Positions 24,092-32,906 of a stretch of DNA of 63,167 nucleotides are shown here, piece after piece (position 1 is the first letter of the stretch; each line of letters begins with the position of its first letter). This DNA comes from Syntrophaceae bacterium. Its GTDB lineage: Bacteria > Desulfobacterota > Syntrophia > Syntrophales > UBA2185. The stretch spans positions 14,769 through 77,935 of the forward strand of contig PMBI01000048.1 in the NCBI GenBank assembly GCA_003153775.1. The letters run 5' to 3'. A program made the position numbers and the translations under genes. The notes beneath the pieces are model-generated. The model was not told the origin of the DNA. It worked only from the letters and a program-made list of their open reading frames with translations, and ran no database searches.

Positions 24092-25801
24092 ATGACTCAG
24101 AAATCTGTATATTTGAACAGGCCTTGGCTTAGCTCCTATTTGCCTTCGGCTCCGCATGAGATTGAGGTCCCAAAGATATCGGTGACGGAAGCTTTTAATC
24201 AAGCGACCGAGAAGTGGAAGGATAAAACTGCGCTGATGTTTTATGGCAGAAAAATATCGTACAAGGAACTGAGGGAGAAGGTGGACAGGCTCGCAACCGC
24301 CTTCGCAGATCTCGGCGTCAAGAAAGGAGACAGGATAGCAGTATTATTGCTCAACTCCCCCGAATACATTATAGCGTCCTACGCGGCATTTAAATTGGGC
24401 GCTGTCGTAACGGCAGTAAGTCCTGTTTATGTATCGAGTGAGATCAAACATCAGTTGGAGGATGCGGGAGTAGAGACGATAGTTTGTCAGGACATACTTT
24501 ATGAAGCCGTAGAGAAAACAGGCATCAAATTCAAAAACGTGATTTTAACCAATATATCCGAGTCCCTTCCTAAATTGACAAAATTTGTCGGCAAGACCAT
24601 CCTGAGCGCTGTATATCAGAAGATGGCCGCGCCGGCCCCGGAAATACTTGCTAGGGAAGGTTTTCATAAATTGGTGGACTTGATAAAAAAATATCCCCCG
24701 AACCCGCCCAAGGTTGACATAGGTCCCGAAGATCTTATTACACTCCCATATACGGGAGGGACGACCGGGCAGCCAAAAGGCGTCATGCTCTCGCACGGAA
24801 ATGTCATGGCCTCCGTAGCGATATATAAAGCTGCAAATATGTTTCTTGAAGACGGTAATGAAACTATCATCGGCCTCATGCCGTTCTATCACGCCGGAGG
24901 TCAATTCAACGCCGTCTTTTATTCGATCTTATGCGGCTACAAAATATCAATACTTACAACCCCCGAACCTGATGAACTGCTCTATACCATTACCAACCAG
25001 AAGGCGACGTTCTTCATCAGCGCTCCATCTCTGTATGAAAAACTCAAGGACTATGAGAAGACTGACAGGGTAAACTGGCAAAAATTTAAGATTATTACTA
25101 GCGGGGGCGATGCACTGAATGAATATACTGCCAGGGACTGGGAGGTTAGGACAGGCACGAAACTCCACGAAGTGTATGGCATGACCGAATTCGTATGTTT
25201 AAGCCATTGCGTTCCTCTGGGGAAGGTAAAGATCGGCTCTGTCGGCACCCCGATGCCCGGTGTTTTGGCTGCCATAGCCGATCAGGACAAAGATGAATTT
25301 ATCCCGATCGGCGAATTGGGTGAACTCGTAGTGCATGGTCCGCTGGTAACGAAAGGGTACTGGAAAAATCCGCAGGCGACAAAGGATTCTGAAGCCATCA
25401 TAGACGGCATGACATGGTGGAGGACCGGTGATCTGGCGAGCATGGACGAAGAAGGCTACTTCTTTATTTATGACAGAAAACGGGATCTCATAAAATACAA
25501 GGGGCTGCGGGTCTATGCGAGGGAGGTGGAGGAGATAATAAAGAGTCATCCAAAAATTAAGGAGGTAGGGGTCGTCGGGGTGAAGGACATAAAGGTAGGA
25601 CAGAACGTAAAAGCCTTTGTGGTCCTGGAAAGCGACGCACGCGGTAATTTGTCCGAAGAGGATATCCGTGAATACTGCAAGGACAAAATGGCCTCTTACA
25701 AGATTCCTAAGATCGTCGAATTTGTCGGTGAAATTCCCAAGACTGATATTGGGAAAGTATCCCGTAGGGACTTAAGGGAGGAGGAAGAAGCTCAAAAATG
25801 A
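24092..25801 (+). CDS. AMP-forming acyl-CoA ligase (ANL superfamily)
   Basis: About 569 residues. It activates a carboxylic acid to its CoA thioester through an acyl-AMP. Motifs: A3 LPYTGGTTGQPKGVMLSH, A5 LHEVYGMTEF, A7 WWRTGDLASMDEEGYFFIYDRKRDLIKYKG, and the A10 lysine in PKTDIGKVSRRDLR. ATG 24092 was chosen (ribosome site AAGGAAAGG); a longer frame upstream overlaps the livM zinc-ribbon codons. It sits inside the transporter operon between livM and livG, and its stop overlaps the livG ATG, so ligase and transporter are co-produced. The closest general class is medium/long-chain or aromatic acyl-CoA ligases; the substrate is unknown. Confidence 0.9.
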   Translation: MTQKSVYLNRPWLSSYLPSAPHEIEVPKISVTEAFNQATEKWKDKTALMFYGRKISYKELREKVDRLATAFADLGVKKGDRIAVLLLNSPEYIIASYAAFKLGAVVTAVSPVYVSSEIKHQLEDAGVETIVCQDILYEAVEKTGIKFKNVILTNISESLPKLTKFVGKTILSAVYQKMAAPAPEILAREGFHKLVDLIKKYPPNPPKVDIGPEDLITLPYTGGTTGQPKGVMLSHGNVMASVAIYKAANMFLEDGNETIIGLMPFYHAGGQFNAVFYSILCGYKISILTTPEPDELLYTITNQKATFFISAPSLYEKLKDYEKTDRVNWQKFKIITSGGDALNEYTARDWEVRTGTKLHEVYGMTEFVCLSHCVPLGKVKIGSVGTPMPGVLAAIADQDKDEFIPIGELGELVVHGPLVTKGYWKNPQATKDSEAIIDGMTWWRTGDLASMDEEGYFFIYDRKRDLIKYKGLRVYAREVEEIIKSHPKIKEVGVVGVKDIKVGQNVKAFVVLESDARGNLSEEDIREYCKDKMASYKIPKIVEFVGEIPKTDIGKVSRRDLREEEEAQK

Positions 25802-26565
25802 CTGTACCATTCCTTCAGGTTGAAAATTTGACCAAAGACTTTGGCGGGCTCAGGGCCGTAGAGGACGTAAGTTTCACCATCGATCGGAACGAGGTTGTCG
25901 GTTTGATAGGTCCAAACGGCGCAGGAAAGACGACATTGATTCGTCTCTTGATGAATATACTGAAACCGACCGCCGGCAAGGTAACATTGAAAGGCGAAGA
26001 CATTACGGGGCAGAAGACTGCAAAGATTGTAAATAAGGGAATGGCATCGACCTTCCAGGTGGTAAAGCCGTTTCGTCACCTGCCGGTTGCGGCCAATGTT
26101 ATGGTAGCATGCCTTAGCCCCAAGACGAAGAGGAAGGGAGAGTGGGTAAAAACAGTTGAGCTGCGGGCCCTCGATGCGCTTGAGTTCTGCGGCATTGCCG
26201 ACCTTGCCCTTGAACCGGCGTCAGTTCTATCTCACGGAGACCTGAAGCGTCTGGAATTAGCGAGGGCAATTGCTACCGAACCCGAGCTTCTCCTCCTCGA
26301 TGAGCCTTTTGGCGGATTGAGTCCTGCGGAAACGACGCTCGTTGCCGGGTCTTTAAGACGGCTGCATAAAGGGGGGCGATTTGGGAGACTGCACAGCGAG
26401 GGACCGGCAATGCTTATTGTCGAGCACAAGTTGTCCGAGCTGATGAAGATTGTGGACCGGGTGATTGTTATCAACTTTGGAAAGGTAATTGCGATAGACG
26501 TCCCGGGCAATGTAGTAAAAAATAAGGACGTAATAGAAGCTTATATCGGGAAGGGGGGCAAGTGA
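25798..26565 (+). CDS. livG: ABC transporter ATP-binding protein LivG
   Basis: About 255 residues. Walker A GPNGAGKTT near residue 40, signature loop LSHGDLKRLELARA (the LivG variant of LSGGQ), Walker B LLLLDEPFGGLSP, and switch His in IVEHKL. The C-terminal extension typical of LivG/BCA ATPases is short but present. About 13 residues between Walker B and the His (KGGRFGRLHSEGP) are longer than usual. It starts at an ATG overlapping the ligase stop. Confidence 0.93.
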   Translation: MTVPFLQVENLTKDFGGLRAVEDVSFTIDRNEVVGLIGPNGAGKTTLIRLLMNILKPTAGKVTLKGEDITGQKTAKIVNKGMASTFQVVKPFRHLPVAANVMVACLSPKTKRKGEWVKTVELRALDALEFCGIADLALEPASVLSHGDLKRLELARAIATEPELLLLDEPFGGLSPAETTLVAGSLRRLHKGGRFGRLHSEGPAMLIVEHKLSELMKIVDRVIVINFGKVIAIDVPGNVVKNKDVIEAYIGKGGK

Positions 26566-27314
26566 GCCTGTATCTGGAAGTAAAAAACCTGTCTGTCTTA
26601 TACGACAGGGCGATCGTGTTAAACGGATTGAGTCTGCATGTCAATTCAGGGGAACTGGTAAGCCTGGTAGGTCCGAATGGAGCCGGGAAGAGCACCCTTC
26701 TTAATGCCATGTCCGGGTTGATAAAATGGCAGCATGACACGCTTAAGGGAACTGTAAGCGGGAAAATTACCTTGAATGGAAGCGTCAAGTTTGACGGAGC
26801 GGAGCTCATCAATCTTCCGGCCCACGAGATCGCAAGAAAAGGCATAATTCTCTGCCCGGAGAGGGGAAGACCATTTCGCGAGATGACTGTGCAGGAGAAC
26901 CTGGAAGTGGGCGCTCTTTTTCTCGACAAGAAGGTCGCTGATGATAATCTTGAAAAAGTATATGCCCTGTTTCCAGTCTTGAAAAAAAGATCCTCTCAAG
27001 TTGCAGGGACCTTGTCCGGCGGCGAGCGCACCATGTTATCAATCGGCCGGTCGCTGATGTCAGAACCAAAGATTCTGTTGATTGACGAACCCTCGGTTGG
27101 GCTCGCCCCATTGATTAAGGATAGCTTATTCGAACGCATCAGGGACGTACAGGGAATGGGAGTGACCATCCTCTTGACTGAACAGGATGTAAGTTTCGCC
27201 TTTGATCTCGCCTCGAGAAATTATGTGATTTCACGGGGGAAAATAATCGCAGAAGGAACTTCGCAGGAATTGCTTGCTAATGAGCTCATCAGGGAGACTT
27301 ACTTGGGCCTCTAA
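26562..27314 (+). CDS. livF: ABC transporter ATP-binding protein LivF
   Basis: About 250 residues from GTG 26562, overlapping the livG stop. Walker A GPNGAGKST near residue 38, signature LSGGERTMLSIGRSLM, Walker B ILLIDEPSVGLAP, Q/H loops present (LTEQDVSFA). A segment between Walker A and the Q-loop is slightly longer than in E. coli LivF (KWQHDTLKGTVSGK). It pairs with LivG to drive LivHM. Confidence 0.93.
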   Translation: MSLYLEVKNLSVLYDRAIVLNGLSLHVNSGELVSLVGPNGAGKSTLLNAMSGLIKWQHDTLKGTVSGKITLNGSVKFDGAELINLPAHEIARKGIILCPERGRPFREMTVQENLEVGALFLDKKVADDNLEKVYALFPVLKKRSSQVAGTLSGGERTMLSIGRSLMSEPKILLIDEPSVGLAPLIKDSLFERIRDVQGMGVTILLTEQDVSFAFDLASRNYVISRGKIIAEGTSQELLANELIRETYLGL

Positions 27315-27434
27315 TACGCCGGATGAAATTCCGTCGCGGAGGCGGGGATACAAAGAGCGGACAACGTTTGTTGGAAGGATATTTTAGTACAGCGGCTTTA
27401 TAATGCGAAAATAGAGAGAAGAAAAGGAGGTGAG

Positions 27435-27545
27435 ATGCCGGCGGGAAATGGGACTCGCTTTTGGATCATTCTAAAGGGGAGGAAAAGGATATTCCAAATT
27501 GTTGGGATAATTAAGGCAGGAGGAAGCTATGATAAGCAAGTATAA
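27435..27545 (+). CDS. Possible small protein or leader peptide, 36 residues, upstream of the Liv binding protein
   Basis: ATG 27435 follows an excellent ribosome site (AAAAGGAGGTGAG) at 5-base spacing; the frame runs 36 codons and its stop lies 14 bases inside the start of the binding-protein gene at 27529. The peptide is basic with a mildly hydrophobic C-terminal half (IFQIVGIIKAGG). No family was recognised. The strong ribosome site so close to livK suggests translational coupling or a leader role; it may equally be a relic. Confidence 0.4.
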   Translation: MPAGNGTRFWIILKGRKRIFQIVGIIKAGGSYDKQV

Positions 27546-28851
27546 GAAATCAGTATACGGCATATTGGTGTTTTTCTTGATAATGGCTATGGCAACGATG
27601 GCTCATGCCCAGAATACGATCAAGTTCGGGTATATCGGTCCCACGAAATTCATCATCGGCCAGGAATGTGCTTTAACAGCGGACATTGCCGTCGAAGACA
27701 TAAACAAAGCAGGCGGCATCAAGATCGGAGGTAAAAAATACAAGGTTGAGCTCGTCAAGGTAGACAGTAATGAGATCCTCAACGTGGCGGATGCGGTAAG
27801 CGCGATGGAAAGACTGATAACCGCCGACAAGGTGAATTTCATAGTGGGCGGCTACAGGTCGGAAGCGGTCCTCGCGATGCAGGAAGTCATAGGGGACAAA
27901 AAGGCCATTTGGATTAACTGCTATACCGGTTCACCGGAGCCCGTTGCCAGAGTGGCGAAGAACTATGACCGCCTGAAGTATTTCTTCAAGATCGCAACAC
28001 TAAACTCCAAGTACATCGGTGACGTGGTATTCAACGGCCTTCTCATCGTCCGTGACAAAGTAATAAAAGACCTCGGAATTGCGAAACCCAGGGTAGCCCT
28101 CCTGGGCGAAAAGGCACTATGGGTGGAGCCGGTGATCAAAGACATGCAGAAAAGGATTCCTGAGAACGGCATGGAACTTGTGGGTGTCTGGAGACCATCC
28201 ATCACGGCGCAGGATGTAACTGCCGAACTGTCGGCTATCAAGCAGGCCGGTGCGCATATAATCCGGTTCGATGCCTGTGGTCCCATCGGGGCGGTTGTGC
28301 CGAAACAGTGGGGCGAACTCAAGATACCGGCCGCCATGATTGGATTCGACTGTGCGTCAATGAATGACCGGAACTGGCAGTCAAGCGGCGGCTTGATCAA
28401 CTATGAGGCAACACTGGCCCCGTTCGGTGATGCCCAGATCACGGCTAAGACGCTTCCTTATGTCAAGAAGCTTAAGGCCCGCTACGGATACAGCCCCTCC
28501 TACTGCGGTGTCTGCTACGATGCTTACCAGTTGATGAAGGAAGCTATTGAAAGAGCAGGCACTACCGACAAGGATGCCGTGGTCGCGGCCATGGAGAAGA
28601 CCGACTATGTCGGCGCTTCGGGAAGGATCCAGTTTACTCAGAAAGGCCAGCAGTGGGTGCATGACGTGGTATTCGGACCTGGCTATACGACGACCACCAT
28701 TATCCAGTGGATAGACGGTAAGCCCAAAGTTATCTGGCCTGACGGCAAGGCATTCTTGGGCGACAAGAAGTGGGTAGGTGTAAAATACGGAGGTACGGCG
28801 GAATATCAACTGCCTCCCTGGATGGTGAACTACTGGAAGGGCAAGAAGTAA
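27529..28851 (+). CDS. Liv-type periplasmic substrate-binding protein
   Basis: About 440 residues with a Sec signal (basic start, hydrophobic core, cleavage after MAHA near residue 27), so it is periplasmic. The mature start NTIKFGYIGPTKFIIGQ and the pattern VEDINKAGGIKIGGKKYKVELVKVDSNEI mark a type I periplasmic binding protein (peripla_BP_6) of the LivJ/LivK group. The usual NADAV/SxxP ligand loop is seen only loosely (GGYRSEAVLAMQEVI). It closes the transporter set started at 22124, although a 214-base gap and its own strong ribosome site (AGGAGGAAG) allow separate, higher expression. The ligand is not predictable; aromatic acids are plausible from context. Confidence 0.9.
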   Translation: MISKYKKSVYGILVFFLIMAMATMAHAQNTIKFGYIGPTKFIIGQECALTADIAVEDINKAGGIKIGGKKYKVELVKVDSNEILNVADAVSAMERLITADKVNFIVGGYRSEAVLAMQEVIGDKKAIWINCYTGSPEPVARVAKNYDRLKYFFKIATLNSKYIGDVVFNGLLIVRDKVIKDLGIAKPRVALLGEKALWVEPVIKDMQKRIPENGMELVGVWRPSITAQDVTAELSAIKQAGAHIIRFDACGPIGAVVPKQWGELKIPAAMIGFDCASMNDRNWQSSGGLINYEATLAPFGDAQITAKTLPYVKKLKARYGYSPSYCGVCYDAYQLMKEAIERAGTTDKDAVVAAMEKTDYVGASGRIQFTQKGQQWVHDVVFGPGYTTTTIIQWIDGKPKVIWPDGKAFLGDKKWVGVKYGGTAEYQLPPWMVNYWKGKK

Positions 28852-28885
28852 GCAACCGTTGCTTACTCACTTCGTTCTTTTGTTA
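28847..28885 (+). terminator. Hairpin at the end of the binding-protein gene, possible terminator
   Basis: AGTAAGCAAC at 28847-28856 and GTTGCTTACT at 28858-28867 are perfect 10-base inverted arms overlapping the stop codon, followed by a T-rich but interrupted tract to about 28885. It may reduce read-through into the ubiD genes. Confidence 0.5.
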
Positions 28886-29188
28886 ACTTTTTTACCAAGG
28901 AACCACATCTGTCTGTAACATATGTTCTGTAATCTATCGGCTGAGGGGGCCTGCGATACCGGAGGCTCCCCTCAACGCTACAGGTGCAACTTCTTTCCAG
29001 GCGGTTGCATTCCGCTGGGCACTGACGCAGGGTTTAGAAAGCGCGGAGGACGAAACAACCGGGCCTTGGGCCGGGCCGGGTGAAATTACAAGAGACCATA
29101 TTGGGTCACACACAATCATTTGTAGCCCCAATTGGAAACTATAGAAGATTGAAAATTCATCAATGCAAGATTATCACAAGGAGGAAGC
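28886..29188 (+). other. Intergenic stretch before the first UbiD gene
   Basis: About 300 bases with no gene found. An imperfect GC-rich hairpin lies at 28942-28975 (TGAGGGGGCCT with AGGCTCCCCTCA), without a T-run. The rest shows no convincing promoter. The end carries the AAGGAGG ribosome site of the UbiD gene. Confidence 0.5.
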
Positions 29189-30658
29189 ATGAAGGCAAGA
29201 CTGACAGACCAAAAGGGGGCCTTAGATTTTTGTGTGAAAGAAGGGGAGCTTATCACCATTTCCAAAGAGGTGGATCCTCTGTATGAAATAGCCGGTATCT
29301 CGAAGAGCTTTGACGGAGGTCCAACGGTCCTTTTCGAAAATATCAAGGGGTATCCGAAATGGAAGGCCGTGACGAATATCTTCGCGAATCGCGACCGGGT
29401 GGCAAGGTACTTCGGGACAACCAAGCAGGGGCTTCCGAAGCGGATTCTGGACGCAGCGAGAAATCCCATCCAGCCGAAATTGGTGACGCAGGCTCCGTGC
29501 CAGGAGAACGTCATCACTAAGGACATCGATATCCTGAACTTCCTGCCCGTGATTACGCACACGAAATTGGATATCGGCCCTGTTATTTCAGGCGGCGTGG
29601 TGATGATCAGCGTTCCCAAGGAGCTGGGCGGTGGAGACCAATCCTTCAATCTTTCTTTCCATCGCATAAACCCGAGTCTTGGAAAAGACTGGGTGAGTAT
29701 GGCAACGTTGTACAGCCGCCACTTCCTCGAAGTTCTGTATCATCATAAATCGAAGAAGCAGGAGTACCCCGTTACGATTAATATCGGCATGAGCCCGGGG
29801 TGCAATGTCGTTGCGTCCGGCGGCGACTTCCCTCAAATCCGCCCGATCGGGACGGATGACCTGGGCATGGCCGGGAACCTGGAAGGGCAGGCCGTTGAGT
29901 ACTGCAAGGCGAAGACTGTCGACGCCTACGCCCTTGCCCACGCAGATATCGTCCTCGAAGGAAAGGTGATTTATACTGAAAAGATAACCGAAGAACTTCC
30001 CTCCAAGGCGAAGGGACCCGGGAAGACTTATTTCTTCCCTGAACAACTTGGCTACGAAGGTCTGGCAGCCGCGGGCTTCAAGATTCAGATTTCGGCCATT
30101 ACCTACAGGAATAATCCCTGTTACTTCACCCCCCTGGCTGATGCCTATGAGACAAATAACCTACAGGTACTCATCTCTGAAGCGAGCATCTATAATGCCT
30201 GTAAGATGACGGCCCCGAACATCTTCACGAACTGTCATGTCCTGGACTGTATGAAGGGACATATGGGGGTGGTTATCCAGTGCCGTGTGCCCCATGAGCA
30301 GGAACAGGGAATTTCGCAAAACCTGATCGGTGCAGCCTTTGGGGCAGTCAGGAATCTTAATTTCGTGATTGCCGTTGATGAGGACGTGGATATCTATGAT
30401 CCTTCGGATGTCATTTGGGCGATGGTGAGGAGGACGCGCGCTGCTGAAGACGTCAATATCATAAAGGGGGCGGGCATCGGCAATAACTTCGCAAAGTGGT
30501 CTGTTGACACAACCGTTCCCGTTGCAGAAAAATATCGGGCATTGAGACCCAAATTCGAGCCCATGGATTTAAGCAAGTGGCTGACCCCGGAAGAGATCGC
30601 GAAAGGGCTCGCCCTGATGGACGATGGGGCAAAAAGTATCGCGAGGAGACGGGTCTAA
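29189..30658 (+). CDS. UbiD family protein, divergent paralogue (UbiD-A)
   Basis: About 489 residues, aligned by eye with fungal Fdc1. UbiD enzymes decarboxylate or carboxylate aromatic and alpha,beta-unsaturated acids with prenyl-FMN. The Asn and Arg matching Fdc1 Asn168/Arg173 are kept (NLSFHRI), as is the following His (YSRH). The EGPFGE box holding catalytic Glu277 and Glu282, however, reads KGPGKT, so both acids are missing. The sequence FFPEQLGYEG follows instead, and the C-terminal VDEDVDIYDPSDVIWAM is conserved. It is therefore either an inactive or structural subunit or one with different chemistry, like the paired UbiD-like subunits of phenylphosphate carboxylase. ATG 29189 has a strong AAGGAGG upstream. 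Confidence 0.85.
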   Translation: MKARLTDQKGALDFCVKEGELITISKEVDPLYEIAGISKSFDGGPTVLFENIKGYPKWKAVTNIFANRDRVARYFGTTKQGLPKRILDAARNPIQPKLVTQAPCQENVITKDIDILNFLPVITHTKLDIGPVISGGVVMISVPKELGGGDQSFNLSFHRINPSLGKDWVSMATLYSRHFLEVLYHHKSKKQEYPVTINIGMSPGCNVVASGGDFPQIRPIGTDDLGMAGNLEGQAVEYCKAKTVDAYALAHADIVLEGKVIYTEKITEELPSKAKGPGKTYFFPEQLGYEGLAAAGFKIQISAITYRNNPCYFTPLADAYETNNLQVLISEASIYNACKMTAPNIFTNCHVLDCMKGHMGVVIQCRVPHEQEQGISQNLIGAAFGAVRNLNFVIAVDEDVDIYDPSDVIWAMVRRTRAAEDVNIIKGAGIGNNFAKWSVDTTVPVAEKYRALRPKFEPMDLSKWLTPEEIAKGLALMDDGAKSIARRRV

Positions 30659-30690
30659 AGAAGGAATACCAGAAACAGAGGAGATTATTT

Positions 30691-32115
30691 ATGGAGCCGA
30701 AAGAACGAGAGGCTTTGGACAAGTTTTTTTACCCTCAGTCCGTGGCGATAATCGGAGCTTCCGCTGAGCCCAAAAAAACAGGTTATGTGTGGGTGAAGAA
30801 CTTCGTTGAGTATGGATATAAAGGAAAGATCTATCCCATCAATCCCAAGGAGGATGAGATCCTCGGATTCAAGGCGTATAAAAGCGTTTTGGACGTCCCC
30901 GATGAAATCGACCTTGTCATATTTATCGTCCCCGCTGCGGCCATGGTGAAGATCATGGAGGAATGCATCAAGAAGAATATCCCTGCGGGGATCATTCATT
31001 CCGCCGGCTATGCAGAAACGGGTAAGGAAGGGGTACTTCTTCAGCAGAAGCTGGTGGACATGGCCCGCCAGGGCGGCATGAAGCTCATAGGACCGAACTG
31101 CGTAGGCATCCTCTGCCCGGAATCCGGTCACCCCTGGGCGAGGAGAAGCACATTCCCGAAAGACGTAGGCGGAGTTGCCGTCATCAGCCAGTCGGGAGGC
31201 GGGGGAGGATATTTCATCAATATGGGTGAGGTCCGGGGGCTCTCGTTCAGCAAGTTCATCTCCATTGGAAACGAATGTGATGTCTCCGTGATTGATTTCA
31301 TGGATTACTTGAAAGACGACCCCAAGACAAACGCGGTCTTCGTCTATCTGGAGGGCTTCAGAGACGGGCAGCGTTTTCTGGAAATAGCCAAACCCCTCTC
31401 CCGAGTCAAACCCGTACTCGTCTATAAGGTCGGGAGGACGGAGGTGGGCCGAAAGATGACAGCCTCCCACACCGGTTCTATTGCCGGGTCTATCGCAGTT
31501 TATGACGGCGCCTTCCGACAGGCCGGGGTTCTCCGTGTGGAAGACTTCGAGCAGGCCCAGGATTACCTTACCGCCTTCGAGAACGTGTGGTTCGGACAAG
31601 GAATTCCCAAAGGGCCGAGGGTCGGCATCATTGCGGGGCCCGGAGGTCCGGGTGTTGCGGCGGCTGACATGTGCGGAGAGGTGGGCCTGGAAGTTCCCCC
31701 GTTTTCGGAAGAGACCGTCAGGAGACTCGCGGAAGAGATCCCCGGAGCCAGCAGGACGAACCCGACTGACATCGACCTCGGTGCGATGGCAATGCTGAAA
31801 GGAAAGAATCCGTTTGTTGTACGGGCCAACATCATCGACGCGGACGACAATATTGATATGATGGCCTTCGTCGGCCTGGGAGAAAATAACCCCAAGGCTG
31901 CCATGGACGCTATGCTGGAGATACAGGCCAACTGCAAGAAACCGTTCATTGTAATCTGGCCCTCCGCCGGGAAAGAAGTGGATGAGTGCAAGGAAGTCCT
32001 GCTGCAGAAGAAAGTCCCCCTCTTCCTGACTCCGGAAAGGGGAGCAAAAGCGCTGGGTGCCCTGATAAGATACAAGAAAGCGGTGGAGCGATTGGAGAAG
32101 GAGGCAGTGCGATGA
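30691..32115 (+). CDS. Acyl-CoA synthetase (ADP-forming), alpha subunit
   Basis: About 474 residues. CoA-binding Rossmann domain first (FFYPQSVAIIGASAEPKKTGY), then two succinyl-CoA-ligase-like domains. The phosphohistidine is in MTASHTGSIAGS (His about residue 258), typical of NDP-forming acetyl-CoA synthetases. With the beta subunit it converts acyl-CoA + ADP + Pi to acid + CoA + ATP, a fermentative ATP-yielding step. ATG 30691 was chosen on the GAGGAG ribosome site 8 bases upstream. The stop overlaps the beta ATG. It lies between the two UbiD genes. Confidence 0.92.
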   Translation: MEPKEREALDKFFYPQSVAIIGASAEPKKTGYVWVKNFVEYGYKGKIYPINPKEDEILGFKAYKSVLDVPDEIDLVIFIVPAAAMVKIMEECIKKNIPAGIIHSAGYAETGKEGVLLQQKLVDMARQGGMKLIGPNCVGILCPESGHPWARRSTFPKDVGGVAVISQSGGGGGYFINMGEVRGLSFSKFISIGNECDVSVIDFMDYLKDDPKTNAVFVYLEGFRDGQRFLEIAKPLSRVKPVLVYKVGRTEVGRKMTASHTGSIAGSIAVYDGAFRQAGVLRVEDFEQAQDYLTAFENVWFGQGIPKGPRVGIIAGPGGPGVAAADMCGEVGLEVPPFSEETVRRLAEEIPGASRTNPTDIDLGAMAMLKGKNPFVVRANIIDADDNIDMMAFVGLGENNPKAAMDAMLEIQANCKKPFIVIWPSAGKEVDECKEVLLQKKVPLFLTPERGAKALGALIRYKKAVERLEKEAVR

Positions 32116-32819
32116 ATACCCATGAGCAGGCAAAAGAAATTCTGAGCCGGGCCAGAAAAGCCAAGAGGAATGTTTTGTTGGAGCCGGAAGCAAAAGCGCT
32201 TCTCGCCTCCTATGGCTGCGCCGTTACAAAGGAGAAGGTGGCCGTCTCGGCTGAAGAAGCAGCGGCATTCGCGAGCGAACTCGGATTCCCGGTTGTGGCC
32301 AAGATAGTCTCACCGCAAATCATACATAAAACCGATGCCAAGTGCGTGAAGGTGAATCTTGAAAATCCGGAGAAGGTCAAAGGGGCATTCAAGGAAATCA
32401 TGGCCAATGCAAAGGCCTATGATGCAAACGCCAGGATAGAGGGGGTTTTGCTCTATCACATGGTGAGCGGAGGCGAAGAGGTCATAATAGGACTGGCGAC
32501 TGACCCCACCTTCGGGAAGGTGATCATGTTCGGGCTGGGCGGAATCTGGGTGGAAGTCATGAAAGACGTCTCCTTCCGTGTTGTTCCCGTGAGCCGCGAG
32601 GACGCACGGGACATGGTGGAAGAGATCAAGGGATATCCTCTTCTTACCGGGATCCGGGGAAAATCCGCGAAAGACATCGATGCCCTGTGCGATATGCTGG
32701 TACAAGTTTCGAAATTGGCCGAGGCGAACTCGGAGATTGCAGAGATGGATCTCAATCCTATTTTCGTCATGGAGAAGGGGGCCATCATAGTCGATGCCCG
32801 GATTATCCTCAGTGAGTGA
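32112..32819 (+). CDS. Acyl-CoA synthetase (ADP-forming), beta subunit (ATP-grasp)
   Basis: About 235 residues, ATP-grasp_5 type. LLEPEAKALLASYGCAVTKE at the N-terminus, FPVVAKIVSPQIIHKTDAKCVKVNL (nucleotide-binding Lys and His region) and the C-terminal EMDLNPIFV (metal-binding Asp/Asn) are all present. Alpha and beta are separate as in Pyrococcus Acd, not fused as in many bacteria. The start codon overlaps the alpha stop by 4 bases (ATGA), so the two are made together. Confidence 0.92.
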   Translation: MNTHEQAKEILSRARKAKRNVLLEPEAKALLASYGCAVTKEKVAVSAEEAAAFASELGFPVVAKIVSPQIIHKTDAKCVKVNLENPEKVKGAFKEIMANAKAYDANARIEGVLLYHMVSGGEEVIIGLATDPTFGKVIMFGLGGIWVEVMKDVSFRVVPVSREDARDMVEEIKGYPLLTGIRGKSAKDIDALCDMLVQVSKLAEANSEIAEMDLNPIFVMEKGAIIVDARIILSE

Positions 32820-32906
32820 ATGAAAGCGTCCATGTCGGCGCTAAAATGAGATGACATTCTTATCGGAAGATCTATACAGAAAGTTACATGCGAGGAGGAG
32901 CATACG

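Noticed and set aside
28942-28975. A terminator or riboswitch before the first UbiD gene
   Set aside because: The hairpin has no T-run and no recognised riboswitch core; left as an unexplained structure.
30685-32193. A 502-codon open frame on the minus strand
   Set aside because: It lies entirely opposite the ADP-forming acyl-CoA synthetase alpha gene, whose motifs are unambiguous; the antisense protein shows no family pattern. It is a by-product of codon bias.
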